Shown here in pieces: positions 7,189 to 14,732 of a stretch of 60,472 bases of DNA (position 1 is the stretch's first letter; every line of letters begins with the position of its first letter). The stretch comes from Acidobacteriota bacterium (GTDB taxonomy: Bacteria; Acidobacteriota; UBA4820; DSQY01). The position numbers and the translations under genes were made by a program. The stretch is from NCBI GenBank assembly GCA_021813555.1, contig JAKAKG010000222.1:1-60472 (forward strand), in the 5' to 3' direction. Below the pieces are notes generated by a model that searched no databases, was not told where the DNA came from, and worked only from the letters and a program-made list of their open reading frames with translations.

Positions 7189-8775
7189 ATGAGGAAGATT
7201 GGACTAGGGGTCGTTCTTGCCGTGCTCCTCGTGCCCATGGGCCTCATGGCCCAAAGCAACGAGGAACTCATGAAGCAGATCGAGCAGCTCAAGCAGCAGC
7301 TCCAGAGCCTCGAGCAGAAGGTTTCGTCCCAGCAGGCCGCGCCCGCTCCCGAGGAGCAGGTGAAGGATCTGGACAACCGCCTCACCAAGGTGGAGATCAA
7401 GACCGCCGGCGACAACATCTCGTGGGGCGGCGACATGCGCGTCCGCTTCGACAACCAGAGCTGGAAAATCAACCCCTACCAGCAGGTCATGGGCTTCGAT
7501 CCGCACACGGGCATGCCCATCACCCACCAGGTACCCGCGCAGAACTGGTCCAACCCCATGCAGTGGTCCATGCGCCTGCGCCTCAAGATGAACGCCAACG
7601 TGACGGACAACCTCAAGTTCATGGGCCGCCTCTCCATGTACAAGCTCTACGGCGGCGCCGACGTGCCCATCTTCAACGGCCAGCCCAACACCGTTTACAA
7701 TGGCTCCGTTTCGGCTCGCGTGCCCAGCAATGATGTCCTCCACGTGGAGCGCGCCCTGCTTCGTTACGATTTTCCCAACGCCCCCTTCACCCTGGCCTTC
7801 GGCCGCATGAACACCAGCGACGGCCCTCCCTTGGAAATCCGTGAAGGGACCGAGCGCCAGGCGACCCCCATGGCCATCATGGTGAACGCCGAGGTGGACG
7901 GGGTCCACATGGACTACCACATGGATAAGCTGGGCCTGCCCGAGGGTACCACCTTCGGTATCTGCGCCGGTGTGGGTTACGAGTCGGGTTTTGGAGGGGG
8001 TGGCCAGGTAAGCAGTTCCTACACCATGACCCCCTTCGGCATGGGTTCCATCAACGGCATGAAGGACACGACAGTAGCGGGCTTCATTTATGACATGCCC
8101 CTGCTCTTTGAGGTAGGCAACACGGTCAACAGCGCGCGCTTTATCCTCGGCTATAACCGGTTTACCAACATGGGCGACATCCCCTTCGGGTCCCTCATCA
8201 ACTTCCCCATTCCCGGCCCCTACGCCCAGCCCTCTCCCCAGTACGTGACGGCCACCAACAACCTGGGCGACATGGACCAGTGGGGCATCACCTGGGAGCA
8301 CAACATCGGCGACACCTTCACCTACTTCCTGGCGGGCGGCTACATCAAGAGCCATCCCAACGGCAAGGTGAGCCAGTACGGCTTCGGCGGCCTCCTCGGC
8401 GATCCCACCCACAGCAAGACCGGCACCGCCTACTACGCCGGCATCAAGTGGACCCCCGTGCCCATGTTCGACCTGGGCGTCGAGTTCAACCACGGCTCGC
8501 CCCGCTGGTACACCTACACCCCCAGCTCCGGCGAAGTGGGCGACAAGCTCGCGGCCCGCGGCGACGTGTGGGAAGGCTACATGCACATCAACTTCAACAA
8601 GCACGCCTCCATGCGCATCGGCTACACCTACTACGACTACTCCACGGCCTTCAGCGGCTGGCACATCGCCCCCGGCGACCTGAACTACTACAACCTGAAC
8701 AACAATGCCGTGAACTTCTACGCGTTCCCCAAGACCGTGAAGAACGCGTATCTGCTCTTCGACGCGACCTTCTAG
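7189..8775 (+). CDS. DUF3373-like outer-membrane porin with N-terminal coiled coil
   Basis: A 528-residue outer-membrane protein. The signal peptide (ending LMAQS) is followed by a Gln/Glu-rich coiled coil (about residues 22-65, NEELMKQIEQLKQQLQSLEQ). A long barrel-like region then has alternating aromatic strands and ends in FDATF, with a C-terminal Phe. The coiled coil plus barrel layout, with DMRVRFDNQSW at the barrel start, resembles DUF3373 proteins found beside cytochromes in metal-reducing bacteria. It may be a porin or a conduit partner. AAGGAGGG precedes the ATG. A strong terminator follows, so it forms a unit with the cytochrome gene. Confidence 0.7.
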   Translation: MRKIGLGVVLAVLLVPMGLMAQSNEELMKQIEQLKQQLQSLEQKVSSQQAAPAPEEQVKDLDNRLTKVEIKTAGDNISWGGDMRVRFDNQSWKINPYQQVMGFDPHTGMPITHQVPAQNWSNPMQWSMRLRLKMNANVTDNLKFMGRLSMYKLYGGADVPIFNGQPNTVYNGSVSARVPSNDVLHVERALLRYDFPNAPFTLAFGRMNTSDGPPLEIREGTERQATPMAIMVNAEVDGVHMDYHMDKLGLPEGTTFGICAGVGYESGFGGGGQVSSSYTMTPFGMGSINGMKDTTVAGFIYDMPLLFEVGNTVNSARFILGYNRFTNMGDIPFGSLINFPIPGPYAQPSPQYVTATNNLGDMDQWGITWEHNIGDTFTYFLAGGYIKSHPNGKVSQYGFGGLLGDPTHSKTGTAYYAGIKWTPVPMFDLGVEFNHGSPRWYTYTPSSGEVGDKLAARGDVWEGYMHINFNKHASMRIGYTYYDYSTAFSGWHIAPGDLNYYNLNNNAVNFYAFPKTVKNAYLLFDATF

Positions 8776-8793
8776 AACCCTCCATACCCTTAT

Positions 8794-8826
8794 GGCCGGG
8801 GGGCTCCGAGCCCCCCGGCCTCTTTC
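8794..8826 (+). terminator. Rho-independent terminator after the porin gene
   Basis: GGCCGGGGGGCT/AGCCCCCCGGCC forms a 12-bp perfect stem with a three-base loop, followed by TCTTTC. It lies 19 bases after the porin stop codon and separates it from the molybdoenzyme operon, which begins 20 bases later. Confidence 0.8.
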
Positions 8827-8846
8827 AACCGGTGGGGGAGAGAGCG

Positions 8847-11036
8847 ATGGGAGCGAATCCAATGGACCGTAGAACGTTCATGCAAGTGACCGGCGCAGGC
8901 GCGGCCGCCACGGCCCTGATCACCCAGACTGGATGCCTAAAATACTTTGAGAAGGGCACGGCGCAGGAGGCCGCGCCCACGGTGGTTCCCACCACCTGCG
9001 AGGTGTGCCCGAACAAATGTTCCGTGCTGGCGGTGGCGGAGGGCGGCGTGGTTCACAAGCTCAACCCGAACGCCGAGAGCCCGCGATCGAGAGGCATGCT
9101 CTGTGCCCGAGGGAACGCCGCCATCAAACAGGTGTATGACCCCGATCGTATCAAGCAGCCATTGATTCGCGCCGGCGCCAGGGGCGAAGGAAAGTGGCGC
9201 GCGGTTTCCTGGGATGAAGCCTGGGACTACGCCGCCAAGAAGCTTTCTGAGATCAAATCGAAGTACGGCCCCGAAGGGACCCTGTGGTCCTCCACCGAGG
9301 GGTTTCAAGAGGTCTTCTTCAAGAATCTCGGCTTGGCCCTGGGCTCTCCCAACATCGTCCGCCACCCCACCTTGTGCCTCGCCTCCGTGAACCTGGCCTA
9401 CTCGGCCACCTTCGGCACGGTCCCGGCCTTCGACATGGAGAACGCGGACTACGTCATCATGTCCGGCGCCAACCGCTTCGAGGCCATCATCATCCCCGAC
9501 ACCATGGACCTCATCGGCTCGGTCATGCTCAAGAAGGCCAAGCTCGTTTATCTGGACCCGCGCTTTACGGTGACGGCCGCCAAGGCCGACCACTGGTATC
9601 CCATCCGGCCCGGGACGGACCTGGCCTTCATTCTCGCCATGATCAACGTCATCGTGGGCGAGGGCCGGTATGACAAGGACTTCGTGGCCACCTACACCAC
9701 GGGCTTCGACAAGCTCTCCGACCACGTGCGCCAATACACGCCCGACTGGGCCGAGAAGGAAACGGAGATCGCCGCCCGGGACATCGTCCGTACGGCCCGG
9801 GAGTTCGCTGACGCCGCGCCGCGCGCCGTCTACTACGCGGGCCGCCGCAGCTCCTGGTACACCAACGACTTCCAGATGCGGCGCGCCCAGGCCATCCTCA
9901 ACGCCATCGTGGGCAACTGGGACCGCGAGGGAGGCATGGTGCCCAACGCCAAGATCTCCATGGGCGAATATCTTTTCCTCCCGTGGGACGATCCCAAGGC
10001 GGGGCGCGTGGACGAGATCGACAAGAATTTCCCCCTCTCCGCCAAGGGCGACGGTGCCTATCTCAAACTTCGGGAGAACGTGCTCTCGGGGCAGCCCTAT
10101 CCGGTGAAGGGCTGGATGGTCTACAAGCAGGATCCCATGAACGCCCTGCCGGAGCAGGCCAAGACCATCAAGATGCTCGAGCAGATGGACTTCGTGGGCG
10201 TCATCGACTTCCAGATGAGCGATACGGCCTGGTACGCGGACGTGGTCTTCCCCGAATCTCACTACCTGGAGCGCACGGACCCCATGGAGATGATGCCGGG
10301 CATCTGGCCCGCCGTCGTCTACCGGCAGCAGGTTGTGAAGCCCATCCACGACACCAAGCCCAACCTGGAGATCATTCAAGGTCTGGCCAAGCGCCTCAAC
10401 GTCTCGGACTATTTCGACTACACCATGAAGGACTGGGTCGAGGCGCAGGCGAAGGACGTGCCCGTGGAGAACGCCTTCGACTACCTTCAGAAGCACGGCG
10501 TGGTCACCACCGGCGGCTTCCCGAAATACGGTACGACGCTCAAGCCGGACCACCGGTTCATCACCAAGAGCGGGAAAATCGAACTCTTCTCCGACCGGCT
10601 CCAGGAAAGCGGCTACGATCCGCTTCCCGTCTACAAGCCCCCCGTGGAGCCCCAGCCGGGGCAGTTCCGCGTGGTCCTGGGCAGGCGGGCTTACTACACC
10701 CACGCGAACAACACGAACAATCCGTGGCTTCACGAGTTCGCCCCCGAAAACCACCTCTGGATCAATCCCGACCCGGCGCAGCGGATGGGGATCCAGACGG
10801 GGGACCTCCTGGAGGTCTCCAGCAAGGTGGGGACCGTGCGGATCAAGGCGCGCGTCACCGACGAGATCCGTCCCGACTGCGTGTTCATGCTCCACGGGTT
10901 TGGCAAGCGGTCGCAGTGGCAGAAGCTGGCCTACGACAACGGCGCCAGCGACGCCCAGATTCTCGAAACGGCGTGGGACCAGGTCTCGGGCAACGCGGCG
11001 TTCCACGAAACCTTCGTGAACATCCGCAAGGTCTGA
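8847..11036 (+). CDS. Molybdopterin oxidoreductase, Psr/Phs-type catalytic subunit
   Basis: A 729-residue catalytic subunit of a membrane-bound respiratory enzyme of the DMSO reductase family (bis-MGD and one 4Fe-4S). A twin-arginine signal with DRRTFMQ at residues 7-13 shows folded export. The FeS ligands are C51, C54, C58 and C86 (C-x2-C-x3-C-x27-C). In HPTLCLAS, C177 sits where polysulfide and thiosulfate reductases have their Mo-ligating Cys. The C-terminal guanine-dinucleotide domain is complete. The neighbours are the FeS subunit, NrfD-type anchor and TorD-like chaperone. A sulfur compound is a likely substrate, but arsenate, selenate or others cannot be excluded. The start is chosen by GGTGGGGGAG and the Tat signal. 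Confidence 0.88.
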   Translation: MGANPMDRRTFMQVTGAGAAATALITQTGCLKYFEKGTAQEAAPTVVPTTCEVCPNKCSVLAVAEGGVVHKLNPNAESPRSRGMLCARGNAAIKQVYDPDRIKQPLIRAGARGEGKWRAVSWDEAWDYAAKKLSEIKSKYGPEGTLWSSTEGFQEVFFKNLGLALGSPNIVRHPTLCLASVNLAYSATFGTVPAFDMENADYVIMSGANRFEAIIIPDTMDLIGSVMLKKAKLVYLDPRFTVTAAKADHWYPIRPGTDLAFILAMINVIVGEGRYDKDFVATYTTGFDKLSDHVRQYTPDWAEKETEIAARDIVRTAREFADAAPRAVYYAGRRSSWYTNDFQMRRAQAILNAIVGNWDREGGMVPNAKISMGEYLFLPWDDPKAGRVDEIDKNFPLSAKGDGAYLKLRENVLSGQPYPVKGWMVYKQDPMNALPEQAKTIKMLEQMDFVGVIDFQMSDTAWYADVVFPESHYLERTDPMEMMPGIWPAVVYRQQVVKPIHDTKPNLEIIQGLAKRLNVSDYFDYTMKDWVEAQAKDVPVENAFDYLQKHGVVTTGGFPKYGTTLKPDHRFITKSGKIELFSDRLQESGYDPLPVYKPPVEPQPGQFRVVLGRRAYYTHANNTNNPWLHEFAPENHLWINPDPAQRMGIQTGDLLEVSSKVGTVRIKARVTDEIRPDCVFMLHGFGKRSQWQKLAYDNGASDAQILETAWDQVSGNAAFHETFVNIRKV

Positions 11037-11046
11037 GGGGACGACG

Positions 11047-11604
11047 ATGGCTGACCAAAAGAAAAAGAAGCGCTACGCGCTCGTGCTCGACTCGAAGAAG
11101 TGCATCAACTGCAAGGCCTGCGTGGTGGCGTGCAAGGCTGAAAACGGCGTCCCCGTGGGCAAGTTCCGGAACTGGATCGACGAGGAGAAGCGGGGCTCCT
11201 ACCCCAAGCTCCTCATGACCTTCGATCCCGGCCAGTGCATGCACTGCGAGAACCCCTCCTGCGTCAGGGTTTGCCCCACGGGAGCTTCGTGGCAGAGAGC
11301 GGACGGCATCGTTCTGGTGAACTACTCGGACTGCATCGGCTGCCGCTATTGCATGATCGCCTGTCCCTACAACGCCCGCTACTTCCGGGAGGACCTGGGG
11401 GTGGTGGACAAGTGCACCTTCTGCGTGCAGAGGGTGGACAAGGGCCAGCCGCCGGCGTGCGTGGAGACCTGCCCCTCCAAGGTGCGGGTCTTCGGAGACC
11501 TGGACGACCCGCAGGGAGAGCTCCACGATCTCCTCTCCACGCGGCGCTACCTGGTCAAGAAAGCGGAAACGGGCAACGGCCCGCAGTTGTATTACCTGCT
11601 GTAG
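11047..11604 (+). CDS. 4Fe-4S electron-transfer subunit (PsrB/DmsB/NrfC-like)
   Basis: A 185-residue ferredoxin-like subunit holding four 4Fe-4S clusters. It passes electrons between the membrane anchor and the molybdenum subunit. Four cysteine groups are visible: C19-x2-C-x2-C-x3-C, then CMHCENPSC with VCPTG, then CIGCRYCMIACP, then CTFC with PACVETCPS. It has no signal sequence of its own (it begins MADQKKKK), so it should be carried out with the Tat-exported catalytic subunit. It starts 10 bases after the catalytic gene and ends 10 bases before the anchor gene. Confidence 0.92.
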   Translation: MADQKKKKRYALVLDSKKCINCKACVVACKAENGVPVGKFRNWIDEEKRGSYPKLLMTFDPGQCMHCENPSCVRVCPTGASWQRADGIVLVNYSDCIGCRYCMIACPYNARYFREDLGVVDKCTFCVQRVDKGQPPACVETCPSKVRVFGDLDDPQGELHDLLSTRRYLVKKAETGNGPQLYYLL

Positions 11605-11614
11605 GGAGAGAGCC

Positions 11615-12574
11615 ATGCAGACCATCGAATGGGGTTTCCTGATCGTCAATTACCTATTCCTGGGCGGGCTTTCGGCGGGCATCTTTTTCGTCTCGGCCCT
11701 CGCCACCTACCTTCAGGAGAACGGCCAGCCGGCCTATCCGCGCATCGCCAAGTACGGAGCCATGATGGCCCCCTGGCCCGTGGCCTTCGGGTCGTTCCTG
11801 CTGATCTTCGACCTGGGCAACTGGTACCGGTTCTACAAGCTCTTCGTCACCTTTCGCTGGGAGAGCCCCATGTCCATCGGCTCCTGGCTGCTCATGATCT
11901 TCACGACCCTCACGTTCCTTTACTTCTGGTCGTGGCTGCCCGCCGAGTTCCGCCAGAAGCTCTTCGCCCTGGTCCCCAAACGCCTGGCCTTCCTCAACCG
12001 CCTGAACGTGGATCTCTCCGGGTGGAGCCGTCCCCTGGCCATGGCGGGATTTCCCTTCGCCGTGGGCGTGGGCATTTACACGGGCGTGCTCCTGGGAGCC
12101 GTCCAGGCCCGGCCCTTCTGGAACACCAACCTGGTGGCCCAGATGTTTCTCTTCTCGGCCCTCTCCACGGGCACGGCGGCTCTCATCCTGGCCCTTTCCT
12201 TCAACAAGAAGAGCCTCGATTTCAAGCAGGTGCGGTTCCTCTACACGCTGGACATCTGCTTCATCATCCTGGAGTTCTTCATCGTCCTGCCCTACCTCAT
12301 CCACGGGAAGCTCTCGGTCCTGGCCGTGCAGGAGGCGCTGAAACTCATTCTGGGAGGCCCGTACACGCTCGCCTTCTGGCTCTTCTTCCTGGGGCTGGGG
12401 CTCCTGCTCCCGCTGGCCATCGAACTGTGGGAGATGGCCCCCGTCTTCCGGCAGAAGAGCACGATCCATCACAACAAACCCTTGGCCTCCGCGGCCGCGC
12501 TCCTGGTTCTGGCGGGCGGCTACCTGTTGAGGTTCATCTTCGTCTATGCCGGCCAAATCAGCGCGTTCAAGTGA
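11615..12574 (+). CDS. NrfD/PsrC-type quinone-interacting membrane anchor
   Basis: A 319-residue integral membrane subunit with about eight hydrophobic helices. It exchanges electrons with the quinone pool and anchors the FeS subunit on the outer face of the inner membrane. The start METIEWGFLI... matches family proteins, where the opening helix contains GGLSAG as here (YLFLGGLSAGIFF). No heme-ligand histidine pairs are needed in this family. It sits third in the molybdoenzyme operon, behind GTAGGGAGAG as ribosome binding site. Confidence 0.88.
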   Translation: MQTIEWGFLIVNYLFLGGLSAGIFFVSALATYLQENGQPAYPRIAKYGAMMAPWPVAFGSFLLIFDLGNWYRFYKLFVTFRWESPMSIGSWLLMIFTTLTFLYFWSWLPAEFRQKLFALVPKRLAFLNRLNVDLSGWSRPLAMAGFPFAVGVGIYTGVLLGAVQARPFWNTNLVAQMFLFSALSTGTAALILALSFNKKSLDFKQVRFLYTLDICFIILEFFIVLPYLIHGKLSVLAVQEALKLILGGPYTLAFWLFFLGLGLLLPLAIELWEMAPVFRQKSTIHHNKPLASAAALLVLAGGYLLRFIFVYAGQISAFK

Positions 12575-12593
12575 GGGAGGAGGCTTGGGAACG

Positions 12594-13247
12594 ATGGACA
12601 ACAGCGGCAGAGAGGATCTGATAGGCGCCCTCTCGGAGGTCTTCAGCATCCTGTCCGAGGTGTTCCTTGAGCCCGAGGCGGACGTGAAGGTGCGGCTCGC
12701 GGGCGTGATCGGGCGCTGTCCCGAGAGGTGCCCCGGGCTGGACGGCCTTCCCGGGGCCTTGGCCTCCATGGTCGAGCACTGCGGCAAGCCTCAGCACCAA
12801 GCCGTGGAGTACGTCCGCCTCTTTCTCCACGGGAACGGGAACGCCACCGTGCATCCTTACGAGTCGGTGTTCACCTACAACCGGCTCATGGCCCCCGAGT
12901 GCCTCGGCGACCTGAAGGCCCTGCATGAATCCGCGGGCATTCGGCCCCGCAAGGGGCTCACCCTGCCGCAGGATCACCTGGGGCTCGAGCTGGAATTCCT
13001 TTCGTATATCCTCGCCGGGTTCGCGCAGGCGGAGGACGCGGAGGAGCAGGAGCGGTGGCGGGAGACGGCCGGGGTCCTCCTGCGCCGCCACCTGGTCCCC
13101 TTCGGGCGCCAGTTCGTGAGGAAGCTGGGGGATGCGCAGCCCAACCCCTACTTCGCCAGCGCGGGGGACGCCCTCGTGGAAGGGCTCCACGCCTGCACCC
13201 TCCTTCTGGGCATCGACATGGAAGCGCCTGCGGGTTCCGATCACTAG
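12594..13247 (+). CDS. TorD/DmsD-like molybdoenzyme chaperone
   Basis: A 217-residue, mostly helical cytoplasmic protein that would bind the Tat signal and help insert the cofactor into the catalytic subunit. The family pattern is visible: the YVRLFL segment with HPYESVF (about residues 72-89) and a DHLGLELEFLSYIL helix (about 125-138, family motif E..F). The start at 12594 follows GGGAGGAGG. Being last in the operon fits a dedicated chaperone. The stop codon TAG overlaps the end of the MITE-like element, so the original C-terminus may have been altered. Confidence 0.8.
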   Translation: MDNSGREDLIGALSEVFSILSEVFLEPEADVKVRLAGVIGRCPERCPGLDGLPGALASMVEHCGKPQHQAVEYVRLFLHGNGNATVHPYESVFTYNRLMAPECLGDLKALHESAGIRPRKGLTLPQDHLGLELEFLSYILAGFAQAEDAEEQERWRETAGVLLRRHLVPFGRQFVRKLGDAQPNPYFASAGDALVEGLHACTLLLGIDMEAPAGSDH

Positions 13248-13523
13248 CAGGCTGCTGAGAAACTCCCGTGGGTCGCGTTGCCAGCGCCACGGGCCCGGAT
13301 GCAAGGCGCCGCGACGCCGTCGATGCCTTGCACATCGTCTAGGAGCGGCAACACGGCAGGCGGGCCCGTGCCGCGGCAACCCTTCGGGCGCAAGGGATTG
13401 GGGGCCATCTGCGTTGTTGCGGCTCCTAGGAAGGGGGCCCACCCTGCCGTCGTCGCCGCGCCTAGCCTATGGCCCCCAAGCCTCTTGCGCGCGGCCCATG
13501 CGAGTTTTTCAGCAGCCTGCTAG
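13244..13523. mobile_element. MITE-like element with 22-bp inverted ends
   Basis: CTAGCAGGCTGCTGAGAAAC TC at 13244-13265 and its reverse complement at 13502-13523 match at all but one position. They enclose 236 bases without a coding frame of any quality. Palindromic CTAG at both outer ends may be the target. Related AGCAGGCTGCTGAAAAACTC ends are, from memory, widespread in unrelated bacterial genomes as non-autonomous elements. The left end provides the stop codon of the TorD-like gene. Confidence 0.65.
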
Positions 13524-13530
13524 ACGTTTA

Positions 13531-13563
13531 GGGGCGGGCCTTTGGCGGGCCCGCCCCCTTTCC
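13531..13563 (+). terminator. Terminator after the molybdoenzyme operon
   Basis: GGGGCGGGCC/GGCCCGCCCC forms a 10-bp stem with a seven-base loop, followed by CTTTT. It lies just outside the right end of the MITE-like element and faces the converging TrmO gene. Confidence 0.65.
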
Positions 13564-13591
13564 CCCTAAAAAAACACAGCGGCTCTCACCG

Positions 13592-14107
13592 TCAGGATTG
13601 CTCCTCCTGCCACCAGCCCAGCCTGGGCGACTCGGCGCAGTCGTGGGAGGGCAGATAAGGCTTGATGTCCAGAAGCGGAGTGTGGTCGCAGAGGTCCGCG
13701 CCCAGGACATGGAGGTCTCCCCCCTCGCGCTTCACCAGCTCCACCAGAGTAAGGCCGAGGGGATTGGGCCGCCTCGGCGACCGGGTGGCGAAGACCCCAT
13801 GTTCCATGTCCCGCTCCTTGGGCTTCACCAGAAGGTCGAAGCCGTCACTCCTGTGAAGGAGAACGATCAGCCACAGGTGGCTGAACCCCTCCAGGTCCTT
13901 GAGCCCCGACACGTAGTCGGGAAAGACGTGGACCGTAGATCTCCCGATGCGCTTGAAGTGGCGCGGCGCTTCCACGGGCGTCGAAAAGGGGGCGCGTATG
14001 ACCCCGATGGGCCGCACGCGCCAGCTCAGGCTCGGCCCGCCCCCTTCGGGGCATGGGGCCTCCAGTGCGGCCGCGTGTTCAAGGTCTGGCGGCTTGGGCC
14101 GGCTCAT
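13592..14107 (-). CDS. trmO: tRNA (N6-threonylcarbamoyladenosine(37)-N6)-methyltransferase TrmO
   Basis: A TrmO/TsaA (YaeB-like) enzyme of 171 residues. It uses S-adenosylmethionine to methylate t6A37 in some threonine tRNAs. Family motifs are GVIRAPFSTP near the N-terminus, LEGFSHLWLIVLLHRS in the middle, and GVFATRSPRRPNPLGLTLVEL, where RSPxRPNPIG is the family signature. VLGADLCDHTPLLDIKPYLP near the end is also characteristic. The start at 14107 is preferred because GGGGGAAGG lies two bases upstream; an in-frame ATG at 14131 lacks a good site. It overlaps the end of the cytochrome b gene by 29 bases, so it is the last gene of that operon, an odd place for a tRNA enzyme. Confidence 0.85.
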   Translation of the reverse strand: MSRPKPPDLEHAAALEAPCPEGGGPSLSWRVRPIGVIRAPFSTPVEAPRHFKRIGRSTVHVFPDYVSGLKDLEGFSHLWLIVLLHRSDGFDLLVKPKERDMEHGVFATRSPRRPNPLGLTLVELVKREGGDLHVLGADLCDHTPLLDIKPYLPSHDCAESPRLGWWQEEQS

Positions 14108-14732
14108 GGCCTTCCCCCTTCCCCGTTTCATAGCCCGTGATCATCGCTCTCAGCAGGCTCCACGGCGTCGTTCCCGTGGTGGCGAGGTAGATGTGGCCGA
14201 TGAGGAAGGCGAGGAACAGGTAGGCGCCCAGGGTGTGGGCGGGGCCCAGAACTCTCAGTCCGCCGACGCGTTCGAAGGTGGCCGGCCAGCGGTTGGCTCC
14301 CCACATGAGGACGCCCGTGATGATCTGGAAGGGCAGCAGGATGTTCAGGAGCGCCAGGTAGGTGACCTTCTGAAGGGGATTGAGCTTGTGCCTGGGGTCC
14401 GTCTCGTAGGGGTGCGGCTCGCCCTTGAAGATGCCGTACAGGTAGAAGCGCGCTTGCCGGACTGCTCCCCCGGTGAAGTCGTCCATCTCGGGCAGGAAGT
14501 GGTGATACTTGTTCGCCGTCAAATGGTAGAAGAGGCCGAGGAAGGCGTTCAGGATCAGGGCGAATCCGATCCATGAGTGCCAGCTCACGGCGTGGGCCAT
14601 GGACCCGAGGATGCCGAAGCGGTCGGGGTAATGGATGGCGAAGCCGCTGAGGATCAGCATGATCATGGCCGCCGCCTGGAGCCAGTGCCAGATCCGCTCG
14701 TGAAGGGCGTAGAGGGGTTTGGACGCGCTCAT
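14079..14732 (-). CDS. Di-heme cytochrome b membrane subunit
   Basis: A 217-residue four-helix membrane protein of the formate dehydrogenase-gamma / Ni-hydrogenase cytochrome b type, likely the quinol-oxidising partner of the multiheme cytochrome. Helix histidines are visible in HERIWHW (residues 11-17), HAVSWHSWIGF (about 47-57), FYHL and GPAHTLGAYLFLAFLIGHIYL (about 165-185), enough for two b hemes. The start codon overlaps the stop of the multiheme gene (ATGA), showing tight coupling. The pairing of a separate small cytochrome b with a multiheme c subunit recalls the Cbc-type quinone oxidoreductases of Geobacter. Confidence 0.82.
   Translation of the reverse strand: MSASKPLYALHERIWHWLQAAAMIMLILSGFAIHYPDRFGILGSMAHAVSWHSWIGFALILNAFLGLFYHLTANKYHHFLPEMDDFTGGAVRQARFYLYGIFKGEPHPYETDPRHKLNPLQKVTYLALLNILLPFQIITGVLMWGANRWPATFERVGGLRVLGPAHTLGAYLFLAFLIGHIYLATTGTTPWSLLRAMITGYETGKGEGHEPAQAARP

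Noticed and set aside
7204-11006. Long minus-strand open frames opposite the porin and molybdoenzyme genes
   Set aside because: Shadows of clear plus-strand genes with Tat signal, FeS motifs and ribosome sites.
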